Shown here: positions 13,999 to 26,315 of the stretch, one piece after another
Numbering within the stretch: the first letter of the stretch is position 1
Layout of the letters: each line of letters starts with the position of its first letter
Assembly: GCA_028023455.1 (NCBI GenBank)
Contig: JAQFVV010000181.1
Location: 198,501-262,500 of the forward strand
Direction: 5' to 3'
Origin: Epiperipatus broadwayi
Lineage: Eukaryota; Onychophora; Udeonychophora; Euonychophora; Peripatidae
Length of the DNA stretch: 64,000 bases
Program-made: the position numbers and the translations under genes
Notes under the pieces: generated by a model
What the model saw: only the letters and a program-made list of their open reading frames with translations
Databases searched by the model: none
Told to the model about the DNA's origin: nothing

Positions 13999-14255
13999 AA
14001 TACATAATATATATTGCTAGAAGAGATGTTAATAGATAGACAATTGAAATTTTAAACTGGATTCCAAGAGATTGTAAAAGACCCAAAAAGAGACCAAGGT
14101 GAGATGGATGGATGAAATAAGAAAGTGTGCAGGGGTGATGTGGAGAAGAGAAGCTAAAGATTGGAGAAGATGGATTAAACTTGGAGAGATCTTCATCCTG
14201 CAGTGGATTGATAATGGTTGATAATGATGATGATGATGAATACATAATATATATT
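13999..14255 (+). mobile_element. 5'-truncated RTE-type LINE tail with 17-bp TSD
   Basis: AATACATAATATATATT flanks the insert exactly (13999-14015 and 14239-14255). The insert matches the 3' end of the RTE copy at 52366: the stretch encoding DCKRPKKRPR-RWMDEIRKC, MWRREAKDW and LQWIDN, ending in a TGATGATGA-type microsatellite instead of poly(A), as RTE-clade elements do. It covers only the last 220 bp, a classic truncation during target-primed reverse transcription. Confidence 0.88.
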
Positions 14256-14673
14256 AAGACTATAACCTTAAAACTATGCACCTAAAATGCAACAGTAGAG
14301 ACCTCTACAAATCAAAACACAAGATTAATGACTTTAGTGAGAATATTTATAACATTTTTTTTTATATGATCTCAAAACTTTATTTTATATCTTTTAAAAT
14401 ATATACATTTAAAATATAAGATACATAAATTAACTTCTAAACATAAAATTGTTCAGCCAGAAAGTTTTTTTAAATAATTATTAAATTTCAGGCATGCATG
14501 CTCACACATACTATTATTAAATTTTCTATTTAGGACTAATAATTTAGGCACATGAGCTAATTATTGGTATAAATAACAAATTTTCCAATCAGCTAAACTT
14601 TAGGATTTTTTAACTAAAACATGATTACAGTGCTATTAAATTAGCATTTATTACTGCAATTTAATTAAACTGT

Positions 14674-15625
14674 AAAATAGATTACTTAAACAAAACTAAG
14701 GGCAGAAATAGAAAAAGTCACTCTCAACCCCCTTCAGAATAACATGACAAAAATAACCTACTGGGAAGCATATCGCTTCACTAACAAAATATCTGATCCA
14801 GAGCCCACATTCTTGAGAATCACCAATCACAGAATACTAAAGAAGTTCGAAAGATGGTCCCTTGAACCTAAATTCTATGATTTCCTAGTCAAAATAAACT
14901 TGCAAGCATTACCTTCTAATAGGTTTCTGGTATACTGCAGAGGCTTTAACAATATAGACCCTATTTGCCCACTATGCAAGAGAGATGAAGATACCTTAAC
15001 GAATATTTTAGAATAATGTAGTTCCCTTCAGGATTGCAGAAACACAATCCAAGCAATATACCAAATCAAGCAACCACTAACCTCCCTGATCAAATATGCC
15101 ATCAATATTGGAGACTTCACCACTGTTAGAAGCTCAACCTTCCTTGCTTTCAACCTGTGGCCTACAAGATGTGAGGCAGTATACAACCCCAGCAGCATGG
15201 CTCTATTCCAATCTTGTAGGAAGAAACTAAACAAAACAAGAATTCATGACCAATTCCATGCACCTCAGATGACTTTCAGGCTGACATGAGAAATGATTGA
15301 TCTAAATAAATAAAATATGAAAGAGGGTGAAATGATGCCAAAAATATGACAGTAACTATGTAGATTTTAGCATTAATAGTAGCTAGAGCAACATAGATGG
15401 AGACTTATCTGAAAACAATTAGTTAATGAACAAAAGAAAAGCTGAATGAGCAGTGATTGCAAGTTTGAACTTTTATAAAAATACAATTGTCACATAGGAA
15501 AGATGCCAAGGCTATTTTTAGACATTGGAGGACAACGTTTATAACTACTTTTGTAGCAATATATCCCTCATAAACATTTGTAACAATAATAAAGTCATTA
15601 CATTAATAAAAAAATAGATTACTTA
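14674..15625 (+). mobile_element. 5'-truncated LINE with CCHC tail, 15-bp TSD
   Basis: AAAATAGATTACTTA flanks the insert (14674-14688 and 15611-15625). The coding remnant is at about 14692-15289, then a 3' UTR with AATAAA and a short A-rich end. Divergent relative of the element at 17120-18775. Insertion was in plus orientation and lost everything upstream of the C-terminal domain. Confidence 0.85.
14692..15289 (+). pseudogene. C-terminal domain of LINE ORF2 (zinc-knuckle region)
   Basis: The frame reads TYWEAYRFTNK, FLRITNHRILKKFERW, FLVKINLQALPSNRFLVYCR, then CPLCKRDEDTLTNILE, an in-frame TAA at 15014-15016, CSSLQDCRN and a final stop at 15287. The zinc-knuckle pattern expected here is CxxC...ET..H...C; the usual His reads Asn and another position is the stop, so the domain is broken. 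The second LINE at 17135-18760 gives the same order (FWDAY, LRLNNHLLIKKF, NINALPTKHFLVYR, CSLCLRKDET). The clade is uncertain, in the broad L2/Jockey/I range. Confidence 0.8.
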
Positions 15626-15795
15626 TACTATTAAAATTAAATAATACTCCTTATTTAAAACTAGCCTAGGTATTTAGAACATTTTCTTAGATTTTTAAAT
15701 TTGTCTTATAATTATTTTGTGCCATTTTAATTTAATAAATGGAGCTAAGCTAATATTATTTTTAGTTTTACTACTCTAAAAAATTAAATTCATTT

Positions 15796-16155
15796 ATGTC
15801 TTAAATCATTAAAACAGGCAAAACTCACTATACATATTACCACACACAGCAAGCTAGAGTAATCAATGGATGCCAGAAGGATTGTGTATAAAATCCCCAT
15901 CTAGTTCCTACTCATCCAATATCCCCAGACTAGTTTCTGGCTTGGGGCCTTCATTAGAAACTAGTCTGGGGATATTGGATGAGTAGGCACTAGATGGGGA
16001 TTTTATGCTCAAGCCTACTGGTATCCATTGATTACTCTAGCTTGCTGTGTGTGGCAATATGTATAGTGAGTTTTTCCTGTTTTAATAATAGTTATAAGCA
16101 AGCATAAGAAGTGATGATCATGTGATGTTGTTTATTGGTTTAATGTCTTAAATCA
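15796..16155 (+). mobile_element. foldback retroposon M1, copy b, with 13-bp TSD
   Basis: ATGTCTTAAATCA is repeated exactly at 15796-15808 and 16143-16155. The insert starts TTAAAACAGGCAAAACTCAC and ends GATCATGTGATGTTGTTTATTGGTTTA, so its two termini are not inverted repeats of each other. The interior is a near-perfect palindrome centred near 15950 with GAAACTAGTCTGGGG on both strands. A 13-bp TSD and asymmetric ends suit retroposition better than a cut-and-paste MITE. Confidence 0.85.
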
Positions 16156-16159
16156 ATAA

Positions 16160-17118
16160 TAACTTTATAGTGAAATACTTATAACTATACAAGAGTTAGC
16201 TTATTAAGATTAAATATAAAATTTTACCTAAAAGACTGTTTTTAACTTAATATCATCTTATAATATCTTTTATAAAGTGACTAATATGTTACAGATGCAC
16301 TTGAATTACTATTTAACAATAAAATTTATTCACTAAAAATAAACTTTTTAAAAATAATAATGTACCATCATAAGACTTGGCAATCAGTTGTACTGCAAAA
16401 ACTGAAGGTTGTACTATATATATAAATCTTAATACATGTTTAGAGAAATTAAATATTTTATTGTTAAATATATAACCTAATTTATTTATAAATACATTTC
16501 AATTACTTAAAGTATAAAAAAAAAATAATCCTAGAATTTTTTTCAGACATTATTTTTATTAACTTTTAAAATTTACAAAACTGACATCTTCTAATAAAAC
16601 TGCTAATGCTTTGAAATTTACCATTTAAGTATGAATTAAATTAATATTTTCATTTTTTTTCATTAATTAGTAAAAGAAAAATCTTACATTAATTATTTGT
16701 CTCATTTTGTTTCTAGTATTTAAATTTTTTGCTTGAATAACATTACATTTAATTACTTTTTCTAACACTTACATGTCAGTACATGATTAGTACAATTAAA
16801 GGATTTTCCTTGACTTTTTATGTATTTACTAAGAAAGATATGCTTAATGTATGTTTGATTTGTAATGGATTTCAAACAAACATGTGGTTAGTCTAAATTC
16901 ATTCCCCCCACCCAATACTCTGGATTCTACAGTTTATTAACTCTTTGTATGGCTCAGTTCATATATCATGTCTTTGTCATTTCACACAAAAAGGAAAATT
17001 GATGTTTTTAATTATTTAACTACTTTATATATTGTGATCAATAGAGAACAAAAAGTAATAAAACTTGATGGTCTACAAAGTCATTCTGCACATAAAAAAT
17101 CTAAACTTACTTAGATAT
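16160..17118. other. AT-rich, no gene seen
   Basis: Nothing recognisable on either strand. Confidence 0.5.
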
Positions 17119-17119
17119 T

Positions 17120-18775
17120 TACATTATAATTCTTTTTTTTTATAAAATATAGAAATTTTATTCAGAAATTTGCTTACAATATATGATAATAGTTAAACAT
17201 AGAATATTTTACATGATAATCAGGAGGATGAAAGCTCAATATTGATATTTTGTTTGACACCATCCAAAAGGACTAATATGAAGCATATCAGTGAGGAACG
17301 AGTCCGAAATAGTATCTTGTTGATATAGATGACCACGCTTGCATGTCTCATATAGTTCAGTGATAGGTCTAATCTTTTGCCCATGCTCCACATGACCAAG
17401 TCGACCCTTCATATTGGAGGTTACTTCCATAACAACTCAGGATCTGGGCAATAATCATGCAGAGCAAGGTGAGTCATCACAAAGAGATGCAGGCCATTCA
17501 GCCTCAAATCACTCTCCAGGGAAGAAGATTTCTATTCAGAAGTGAAAGGGATCAGCTTTTGGGGGCCAGGTCAATAACCTCCAAGTATAGTCATAGATGT
17601 AAGAGGGGGCCAAATTCTGGTCCCTTTTTCGAATTTTTTTTATTTTGTTAATATAGAGCTTGAGCGGACATTCTAGTCATGATTAAAGGTGAGCCAGCAC
17701 TGTGTACCATAGTGAGACAAGTAAAAATGTTGTTAATCATCTCTCTGGGATGGATCCACATAGTATATTGTCAATGAGAGTCGACAGGGCAGACGTATTG
17801 TTATTTAACATGGAGGCTATAAGGACTCTGTAGGGATGAAGGGAAATACAATGGCAGAGGAGGTGAAGACAAGTTTCATCCTTTCTGAGGCATAGTGAGC
17901 AAGTGGACTCTATGTTTGAGAATCCTTGGCGATACACCAGAAAGTGTTTAGTAGGCAAGGCATTAATATTTACCTTCATTGGGAAATCAAAATATTTGGG
18001 TTCAAAAAACCATCACTTAAATTTCTTGATTAGCAGATGGTTGTTAAGCCTGAGGATAGTTGATCCTGCAGAAACATCAGGATTAAGGATGTAATATGCA
18101 TCCCAGAACTTGATTTTCATGGAGGATGTTTTTTTAGGAAGCATAGTATGTTTGGAGATAAGACATGCGAGGGGCTGCCAGCCAGTCAGTACCGATAGGG
18201 GGCGGCTTATCTGTGGGAGTGACCTCTCTGGAATGTGAGTAGTTAGGATACTGCAGATACATTCTGCAGAAAAAATTGTAGGAATGTTGAAATATAAAAG
18301 TATCTATGGAATGTAGGGATAATCCTTTGAGTTTTGTGTGTTTCTGTAGATTTCTCAAGCTTATAGTTGCACTTTCCCCCCCCCTCTAATCAGATCAGTG
18401 CACATCTTGTGTATTTTCCTGATGAAGACTTTGATAAAATTGACTACTGGGATGAAATAGGATATTCTAGGGAATATTAGTATGTTGATGAGGGAGGACT
18501 TGGCAAACATGGACATGTAAACTTTGGATAGAGAGGATTGATTCTCTGTGTGGATTGAAGTAGCTTCCCTTGGATAAATACTCCTCATGGCAGACATGGA
18601 TTCAAATATAGGGAAGCTCAAAAAGTTCTGAGGCTTTACTGCAAATGGTCCTGGAATGGTCATACCCAAAGATATAAAAAAAATTAATTCCAAGACTTTT
18701 ATCAATACTTAAAGAATTCTCTGATCAATCTGGCCTCCAGTTTAATATGGCCAAGTCATCTACATTATAATTCTT
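17120..18775 (-). mobile_element. LINE insertion with 5' inversion and 15-bp TSD
   Basis: TACATTATAATTCTT occurs at 17120-17134 and again at 18761-18775. Between them lies a minus-strand LINE whose short A-rich 3' end abuts the left copy. About 18690-18760 is in the opposite orientation: on the plus strand it encodes LLSILKEFSDQSGLQFNMAK, the RT segment that normally comes just before the segment encoded on the minus strand from about 18680 leftwards. TSD plus inverted 5' segment is the signature of twin priming. Confidence 0.85.
17135..18705 (-). pseudogene. LINE ORF2 remnant: RT thumb to CCHC tail
   Basis: Going leftward from 18705 the frame shows SLGMTIPGPFAVKPQNF, SLSKVYMSMFAKSSLINILI, FPRISYFIPVVNF and KIHKMCTDLIRGG, typical of the RT thumb region (LS..GR..LI...LFP+I.Y). 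Further left, after frameshifts, come AGSTILRLNNHLLIKKFK, FDFPMKVNINALPTKHFLVY and CSLCLRKDETCLHLLCHC, the C-terminal zinc knuckle. Several stops and frameshifts separate the pieces. The protein would have served reverse transcription of the LINE RNA. Same superfamily as the fragment at 14692. Confidence 0.8.
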
Positions 18776-18779
18776 GCTA

Positions 18780-21010
18780 CTTACTTTCTCAACAGTCATC
18801 AATATTTCAAAAGGAAATTCAACTGTAAAAAAATATGAGATCAAAATCACTCTATTTGGATTAAACAAAATAAAACTGTTCTTATTTCCACATGGATACA
18901 TAATAGTAATATAAGCAAAAATCTTTATAAATATGTTTTTATAGTGTAAGGTTTATTACAATTTTTATTTACAATGTAACTCTAAAATTAAAATTTTAAA
19001 ATAAATTGTGTTAAAAAGAGAATAAGAAACAGCAATGGTTATTTATTAATACTTCTTCATTATAGATATTATTACCCAATTACACTATCTGTCTTCAAAG
19101 ACCTTAACAAATGTATCTACATACAAACTTTAAGCATGTGCACATTCTCAAATATATACATACATATACATTAAAATTACTTTTGCGTATAATAAGAATC
19201 CTTGTTTCTGGTATATAATTTAAAGTATTTCATGTAAGTTGGATCACTCTAGTATAATAAGAAGTACACGTAAATAAAAACAGAAAACTCTTTTCTTTTG
19301 ATAATCATACTATCAACCCTAGTAATATATATATATATTTTATAAAATTATTTTTTTTAGATAATGAATTGGAAAATGAAACAGAATTTATATAAATACC
19401 CAACTAATGCCATATTAAAGTTATATCTAAATTAGAATTTTTATTTATTATGGAGTTTTCAGTTTCTCAAAGTATACAAGAACTTTGGGAATTTTTTTGT
19501 TCTGTTTTTTATATATAATTATAGTCTTCTCCTTTGGAGTATAGTCACTATGTCTTGAAGAAAATAACTGTGATATTTATAAAAAATCTAGCAGCAATCA
19601 TGGACGTACATCAATTGTAATGATCAAGGTCTTTGTGAGGATCATCCATCTATTAATATTTTTAGCATAAAGATTCTTCTGGGATCCTTATCAAAAACAA
19701 AAACCTAAAAAATATTACATATATATGCATAATTCATAAGCAAATAATATTTGACATAACCATAGAAAAAGTGGTGTATATATATATATTTAAATTAAGG
19801 AGAGTTTTGAGGCACATCCACGTGAAAATAAAATAACCATTTTTTTTTTTTTTTTTCAACTAATTCTTAAAAATCTAATTTACAAAATTTATTTCTTTTT
19901 AAAACATATTTTAATGAAACTTTTTTTCGGATTTATTTAAAAAATAGTATGTACAATTTCTTCATATTATAACTGATTATTCGAAAAAGAAACGCTAATA
20001 TATATAAATTTTCCCTCCACTCTAATATATTATATGGAATATATTTTCAATTTATTATTTTTTTTCTGAATTATTAACTTCATTGAATTTATAAAGATAT
20101 GGAGATATTAAATAATTTCAACTTTTTTCCTTCATTTGAAATTCGTAAATAGTACAGTAAAATAACATTTTCACACGATAAATTTTTTAAGATTTTTATC
20201 TAGTTTAAAGGTATTTTCAATAAATCACTTTAATGGACTCGAGCGTAGCAACGTAAAATAGATAAAGTTGAATAAAATTTATATATATGTTTGTTTTGTT
20301 TTAAATCAAATAATCAGAACAAAATTATGTTTATATACATATAAAGAGAATGTATAAGCCTCAATGTTTCAGATATTTAATATTGAAGCAATTTAGTAAA
20401 AATAAAATAAACTTCTTATACAAACACACACACATCAACAATCTAATTATAAAACAATAAACAGGCTACTAAAGTTAATAGTATTTTTTTATATAAAAAC
20501 AACCAACAATGTGGCAAATGGGCATTATCATTACAATGTGGTTCTGCCCGTAATCACATCATAATAGGTCATACTAGACAAATGCACATTAATTGAAAAC
20601 TCAGGTTGAACTTAATAATAATGCATATTTTATTATTCAGAATAAATATACTGTCTCTTCTGTAATAATCTATTGCTTTTATGTTTTTAAACAAATAAAA
20701 CAGAAATATGATAAATATTTGTCCATAATATATGATTTTCACTCTGCTATTGTTAACTAAAATTAAATGAAGAGAACTCATAAAAAAGATTATCAGTACA
20801 TTCTTGACTAGTCTAGTAAATGTTGGTTTCTCTGTTACTACTTATTGGGGGGGGGGGGGGTGAAGTTTTTTCTGATCACTACTCTAGTTAAAAATATTTA
20901 TCTTTAATACTTTAACAGAACAAAAAATTGTAATGTGGGACACTGAAGAGAAAATGGGTTGAAGATCAGAATTTAAAGATTTTAGAGACTAATAAATAGA
21001 TTATATTCAA
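18780..21010. other. AT-rich, no gene seen
   Basis: Contains short AT runs and a G14 homopolymer at 20847-20860. The small open frames do not resemble proteins I know. Confidence 0.5.
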
Positions 21011-21017
21011 AACATAA

Positions 21018-21100
21018 GCGTTGATGGCCTTGTGGTTAGCATAGCTGCCTTACAAGCAGCTAGCCTGGGTTTGCTTCCCGGTCAATGCTTTGAGGTATAT
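21018..21100 (+). mobile_element. tRNA-Val-like SINE head or tRNA pseudogene
   Basis: A full cloverleaf can be drawn over 21018-21088. The acceptor GCGTTGA pairs with TCAATGC, the anticodon arm GCTGC/GCAGC closes loop CTTACAA (anticodon TAC), and the T arm reads GGTTTGCTTCC. Box B is off consensus (GGTTTGCTTCC for GGTTCGATTCC), and an A-rich tail follows with no CCA-type context. I favour a retroposed tRNA-like sequence over a working tRNA gene. Confidence 0.65.
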
Positions 21101-21530
21101 AAAAAAAAACTAAATATTTTTGTTAATAAAATAATCAGTACAAAAGCACACATATAACATTGTATAATTTCATAACTTGCAAAATAATTCTAAAGATGGC
21201 AGCATCTTATATGACATTTTTAGCTTTAAAATGATCATACATTTGCTATGATAACATAAAAATTGCTAGTTTTAGAATGACTTAAAGCTATGAATGAACC
21301 TCTTCATGGGATGCAACAGTAATGTTAAAGTTTAAAAGTTAATTTGGTATGTTGGTAATTAAACTAAAAATAGAAACACGTTAGTATAAAGTTTAGACTT
21401 GCTAATTAATAATATAGCATCTTAAAATAATTATTTATGAAATTAAAATTATTACAATGAAATAAAAAATAATACACTATTAATTATATTCTTTTGAACA
21501 TAATATTACATTTCTCTTGATAACTATTGT

Positions 21531-21625
21531 AAACTATGTTTTGCATTGGAAGTCGAGAACTATTGCCCGGGTTGCAGGTTCGCGTCCCGGCTGATGCTAT
21601 GACACTTAAAAAAAAAAACTATGTT
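21531..21625 (+). mobile_element. short tRNA-derived SINE with internal deletion, 10-bp TSD
   Basis: AAACTATGTT flanks the insert (21531-21540 and 21616-21625). The body reads GGAAGTCGAGAAC then CCCGGGTTGCAGG, a B box GGTTCGCGTCC, GCTGATGCTATGACAC and an A tail. It is the same family as 39753-39862 and 30958-31060 but has lost the anticodon arm. Confidence 0.75.
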
Positions 21626-22479
21626 AAATAAATTAGAAGTTAAACAAAATACCATTATTATTTTAAATTAAGATGTTTCAAGAATAATTAAATATTATGA
21701 ACAAGAAAAGTGAAAGTTAAAATTAATAAATATAAGCACAGTTACACATATTTTCTTAATCTGATTTTGGTTAAAAACTAACAACTTTTTAATAGTAATA
21801 ATAAATTAACTCTTTGTCTTCTAAGTTAAATAGTTTAACTCTACTTATATTGATTTAACCTTTATGATACTTTTACTAATAAATAATTTAGAGAGAAATG
21901 CTTTATTTTAAAAAAGCAAATTAAATAATATCTAATATTAAAAATTTAGACTTAAATATCAATACAGTTTAATTTCAACAAGTTCTAATTCAGGTACTAA
22001 AACTTTAAACTAAAGTCTACCAAAAATTTCAAAGACGACAGTTCTAAAAAGAAACAGAATGAAAATTTTAAACATTTATTTGTATATAATTGATGAATTG
22101 TATTTATTCAATATTAATATGCTGTGACAATTTTATATAGCTTCCATCACTTGCATGAGAACTTTTGTGAATTTCAATTTTATATTCACAATAATCTTTA
22201 TTTTAAATTTAGTATTTTTTATATCTTGAGGAAAAAACTGTTAAAGTCTTATGTTTTGCAATATTTATAGAACTTCTTTAAGATTTTTAAATGTGTTGCT
22301 TTAATATTTAAAAGAATGTTGAAAAAGTACAAGATTTATTCAGACTTTTACATGTTTTGTCTTCTGTAATGTTTTTAAAATATATCATTTCAATATTATA
22401 TTTTAACAATGCTTTTCTCCAGGATAAATTCATTTTTCTTTTAATAAATGAACTATTTTTATCCTAGATAGAGAACCTT

Positions 22480-22715
22480 TGTATTAAACAATCAGGATTT
22501 CCAATTCCTCAACAAGCTTTGTGATAAATGCTTAGCCAGAGAAAGAAATTAAAATATCATATAGTGCCTCTCTGAGGAGTGCCAAAGCACAAAACTGTGA
22601 TCAGAGGTTGGGGGGGGGGGTTCCTGACAGAGATATGTTAAATGATTTCTCTGGCTAAGTATTAATCACAAAGCTTGTTAAGGAATTGGCAATCCTCATT
22701 GTTTATATTTTACAA
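22480..22715. mobile_element. foldback repeat carrying a hammerhead, family F4
   Basis: Arms of about 75 bp (22487-22560 and 22630-22710) pair with few mismatches and share CAACAAGCTTTGTGAT and TTAGCCAGAGAAA. The apical region holds a hammerhead core and a G11 run (22610-22620). No TSD could be fixed. Confidence 0.75.
22567..22607 (+). ncRNA. hammerhead ribozyme, type I, family F4
   Basis: Stem I CCTCT (22567-22571) pairs perfectly with AGAGG (22603-22607). The core CUGAGGA (22572-22578) fits CUGANGA exactly. Stem II is GUGC/GCAC with a CAAA loop (22579-22590). AAAA stands where GAAA is expected. A stem III-like ACUGUGAU (22594-22601) is followed by C at 22602, so the cleavage triplet is AUC. 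The G-to-A change in GAAA probably kills cleavage; the rest is intact. Confidence 0.65.
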
Positions 22716-23054
22716 GCTTAAGAGAATTGGGTCATGTGATCTATGACTCTTATTTTAACCTTTGTATTAATTTTAAAATGATATTTTAATTACTGGCCAT
22801 AATGAATTGTTTATTATGGTTGCTTCTAGAATAAAAGACAGTCACTCATCTATATTTCAACTTATGCAAGATCAATAAGAAAAAAATATATCCCAAGTAT
22901 ATAAAGTAAAGATTTATTAATTTACATTTTCATTGGAAAAGCACAGCATCCATACCCATGTTTAAAAAAATAATATCATACTTTATCATGGATTTACTAC
23001 TTAAAATTTCATTATTGTAAATATTTAAATATGTCTGCACAAAATAATGGAAGC

Positions 23055-23365
23055 AGATATGGGTAAGAGAACAAACAGGTGTTACTCATCTGAAAAAATT
23101 AAAAGACTGAAGTGTAGTTGGGCTGGATATATTTCTAGAAGAGATGATAATAGATAGATAATTGAAATTTTAAACTGGATTCCAAGAGATTGTAAAAGAC
23201 CCAGAAAGAGACCACATGTGAGATGGATGGATGAAATAAGAAAGTTTGCAGGGGTGATGTGGAGAAGAGAAGCTAAAGATAGGAAAAGATGGATTGAACT
23301 TGGAGAGACCTTCATCAAGAGACCTTCATCCTGTAGTGTATCGATAATGGTTGATGATGATGATA
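23055..23365 (+). mobile_element. 5'-truncated RTE-type LINE tail
   Basis: Matches the last 300 bp of the RTE copy at 52366, starting at the segment encoding REHTGV and running through KLK-SWAGYIS, RDCKRPRKRPHVRWMDEIRK, MWRREAKD and the TGATGATGAT tail. A 17-bp block around GAGACCTTCATC is tandemly duplicated (about 23304-23330). TSDs are unclear. Confidence 0.85.
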
Positions 23366-23369
23366 TTTG

Positions 23370-25120
23370 CTTTATAACAAGAATATAAAATAATTTTAGT
23401 GAATTATAAAGTGACTTATATACCTTTAACTTTTAATCAACCTGTTCTATAGCATACTTCATCAGTATTATTAGTGTTACAAGGTGAATTTAAACTCTGC
23501 TCTTTCTTTCTCACTCTAACAAAACCTGCTTGTTTTCAAAGAATATTTGCTCCTATATCTCACTATCGAATTATATATTTCTAGAATGAATAAATGAATA
23601 AAAGTTAATTTAATGTTACAACATAATTTTTCAGTGCCTTATTTGTTTTAAAAAATATTTCATGAAACTGGATGGCCATTAATGTTTGTCTTAAGCAAAT
23701 CTCTTCTATAAAAATAATTCTAAATTCTGTGCATCTAATATTTCAATTCACTATCATTTCAACAAATTAGAAAAAATCTCCTGGATGAAGGGCTTTAATA
23801 ATTCAAATTTTGATAAACTGGGTATAATGTTAAATGATAATTTTATGTTTTTGTAATTTATGTATTTTATTCAGTTATACATGCATTTTTGTCTGATAAA
23901 TTTTATGCATTAGTTATCAATGGTAGTATCCAAAAGTTCATAAAATATTTACTATTATATTAATATTATATTAAATTAATATTATATCATTTTTAAAATT
24001 ATTGATTTGTCCCCCATTATGAGTAAATTATCTATCTGAATGAAAATAGCTACACAAAACCAGTGAAGATGTTTTTATATTCTTATGTTACTGTTTACTT
24101 AAGGCCATATTTTATTAAGCCAGGTTTGGAAAATATAACTTCATTATTGGTTCGATACATCAGTTAGTAATTATTATAGTTTTGAGACTGAGGCATTAGT
24201 CTGTGTCTCTCTTTTGAAATGATCTTATTAGTACATATATTTTATAAAGAAATTTAGCATTGTCTTTCTCTTGGTGGTATTGTTCTATGAATGGTATAAA
24301 TTTTTCATGTTTCATGTTTTTCATAAAGGCTTTGTTTAAGGCAGTCCCTATTATTCCTAATATTTATGATGGTTCATTCTAATTTTTCACATGTCTTAAG
24401 ATACAAAGATACCTGCATATTTATTTGCCTCTAAATGTAGGTGCTCTTTGAGTTCATGCCATCATTAGGTTCATTGCCTTATTTATCTTTTCCTCTCAGA
24501 AGTTTCATATTTGGTATGTAGTCATGTGATATATCACATGACTTTTTTATTATTATGGGAATTCATATTGTTATTTGTTTGTGAATATTATCATCTTTTC
24601 TTCAGTTGCTCTTTTAACAACTCTTAGTGTAGATTAGAGATGGTTTTGGTGTGTAGAATTTTTTTGCTGTTCTTTGCCAACATTACACATTATAAAAACA
24701 ATAGTTATTTTATTTTTTTTAATTGTAATTATAGTCCTAAATAAGCAATGTATATCATGTTAAAAATTGCGTCATCACTGGATTGGTAAGATTTGATTGG
24801 TATTAAGATAATATTATAGTGTGATTGTTTTGCGAATATGTTAAACTTCTTGTAATAATGCTTAAGTTAATAGAAGGTTTTATCAGTCAAAAAAATGCCT
24901 AACTTATTGTAATAATACCTATGTTAAAAAACTTATATCAGTCAGATAAGTTAAAATAGTTATTAAGAATTTAATTTGTAAATTTATTTTTTTATTACCG
25001 TAAACTGTAAACTTGTGAAATGTAATTTTTCAATGCAGTAAGATCATATAGCATTGTATTTAAACAGTTCATTTTAAATCTGTAGATTTTCGAAAGGTTA
25101 TTGAATTATTCTTATTCTCT
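23370..25120. other. AT-rich, no recognisable gene
   Basis: A 50-codon open stretch on the minus strand at about 24190-24345 contains NKAFMKNMKHEKFIPFIEQ; I do not recognise it. 23420-23530 shares an ACCTTGTA...CTGATGAA motif (minus strand) with 3930-4050, suggesting an old dispersed repeat. Confidence 0.35.
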
Positions 25121-25127
25121 AAATGTA

Positions 25128-25530
25128 TCCAAAAGCTAATCTGAAAAATAAATTTATATTTTATCTTACTTTAATTTATATTTATGAAAGTGATATTAAA
25201 AGTTATAAAATATTGTTTAAAAACTGGAAAGTTCTGTGGAAAAAAAAGTTTATGAAACAAAACGCCCATTATATAAATAATCTGTAAGTAATTCTTTTGT
25301 ATAAAAAAGTGAACCTAATCAAATTATTATCCAAAGACTAATCTCAAAAATATATTCATATTTTATCTTAATTTATATTTATGAATGTGGTAATAAAAGC
25401 TATAAAATATTGTTTAAAAATTGAAAGTTCTGTGGAAAAAAAAATTGTAAGACAAAATACCCCATATATATATATTCTGTGAGTAATTCTTTTGTCTAGA
25501 AAAAGTAAAACTAATCAAATTATATTTTTA
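25128..25530 (+). repeat. two-copy tandem duplication, about 200-bp unit
   Basis: Copies at about 25128-25320 and 25330-25525 share TATAAAATATTGTTTAAAAA, GAAAGTTCTGTGGAAAAAAA and GTAATTCTTTTGT in the same order with scattered substitutions. No coding content. Confidence 0.8.
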
Positions 25531-26315
25531 AAAAAAACTATTACTAAAATGAACTTAGAACAGAAATTGTCACGTATTTGACAATTATTAAGTCTAAATA
25601 GTTAAAAATTTACTATTAATTCTTTGAAGAAATCTCCAACCTAGATAATATTTTTCAAAAAAAAATATTAATCAAATAAATCATAAAAGGCAGAATTTAG
25701 AAAAATTTCAAGCCATTGAAGTAATATTAATCTATTTTATGCATTTTTATATGTGTGAAAATGAATTATATAAAGTAATAATATCTGGACGTGGTATATA
25801 GCTGTATATATAAAATATTTTTCTCCTCACTTTATTTCTGGCTACATCTTTTATTGGTGCAAATTTTTATCTATATAAATTCACTGTTGTAATTATTAGA
25901 ACCTTGCCAACTATTTACTTACTACTTTTTTTTTGTCAAACTAATCTTATGAATCTGTCCATTTATATATCTATATGCTATATATATATATATATATATA
26001 CTTATGTATCCTATATTTGTATGTAAATATCTGTAATTGTAATATAATAAAGCTTTATATGTCACTTCCAGTCTTGACCAATGAACTAAATTGGGTTGAT
26101 AAACATTTCAGTATCCCATTTTACTAGATTGTTCAACTTGGAGTGATAAAATGATTATCAACAGCATTTTTCTATCTATATATTACCTATCTTAGTGTTT
26201 GTCTGAAGATTTGTGATAATGACATTTTAGTATTAATTATTTGTTGGGCTCAAGTAATATTAAGAACTGGATGTCCTTAAAAAAATTTACACTTTACTTC
26301 AACTTTCTAAATATA

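Noticed and set aside
21018-21088. Functional tRNA-Val gene
   Set aside because: Cloverleaf is possible but box B is off consensus, an A-rich tail follows, and similar tRNA-derived SINEs are common in the window.
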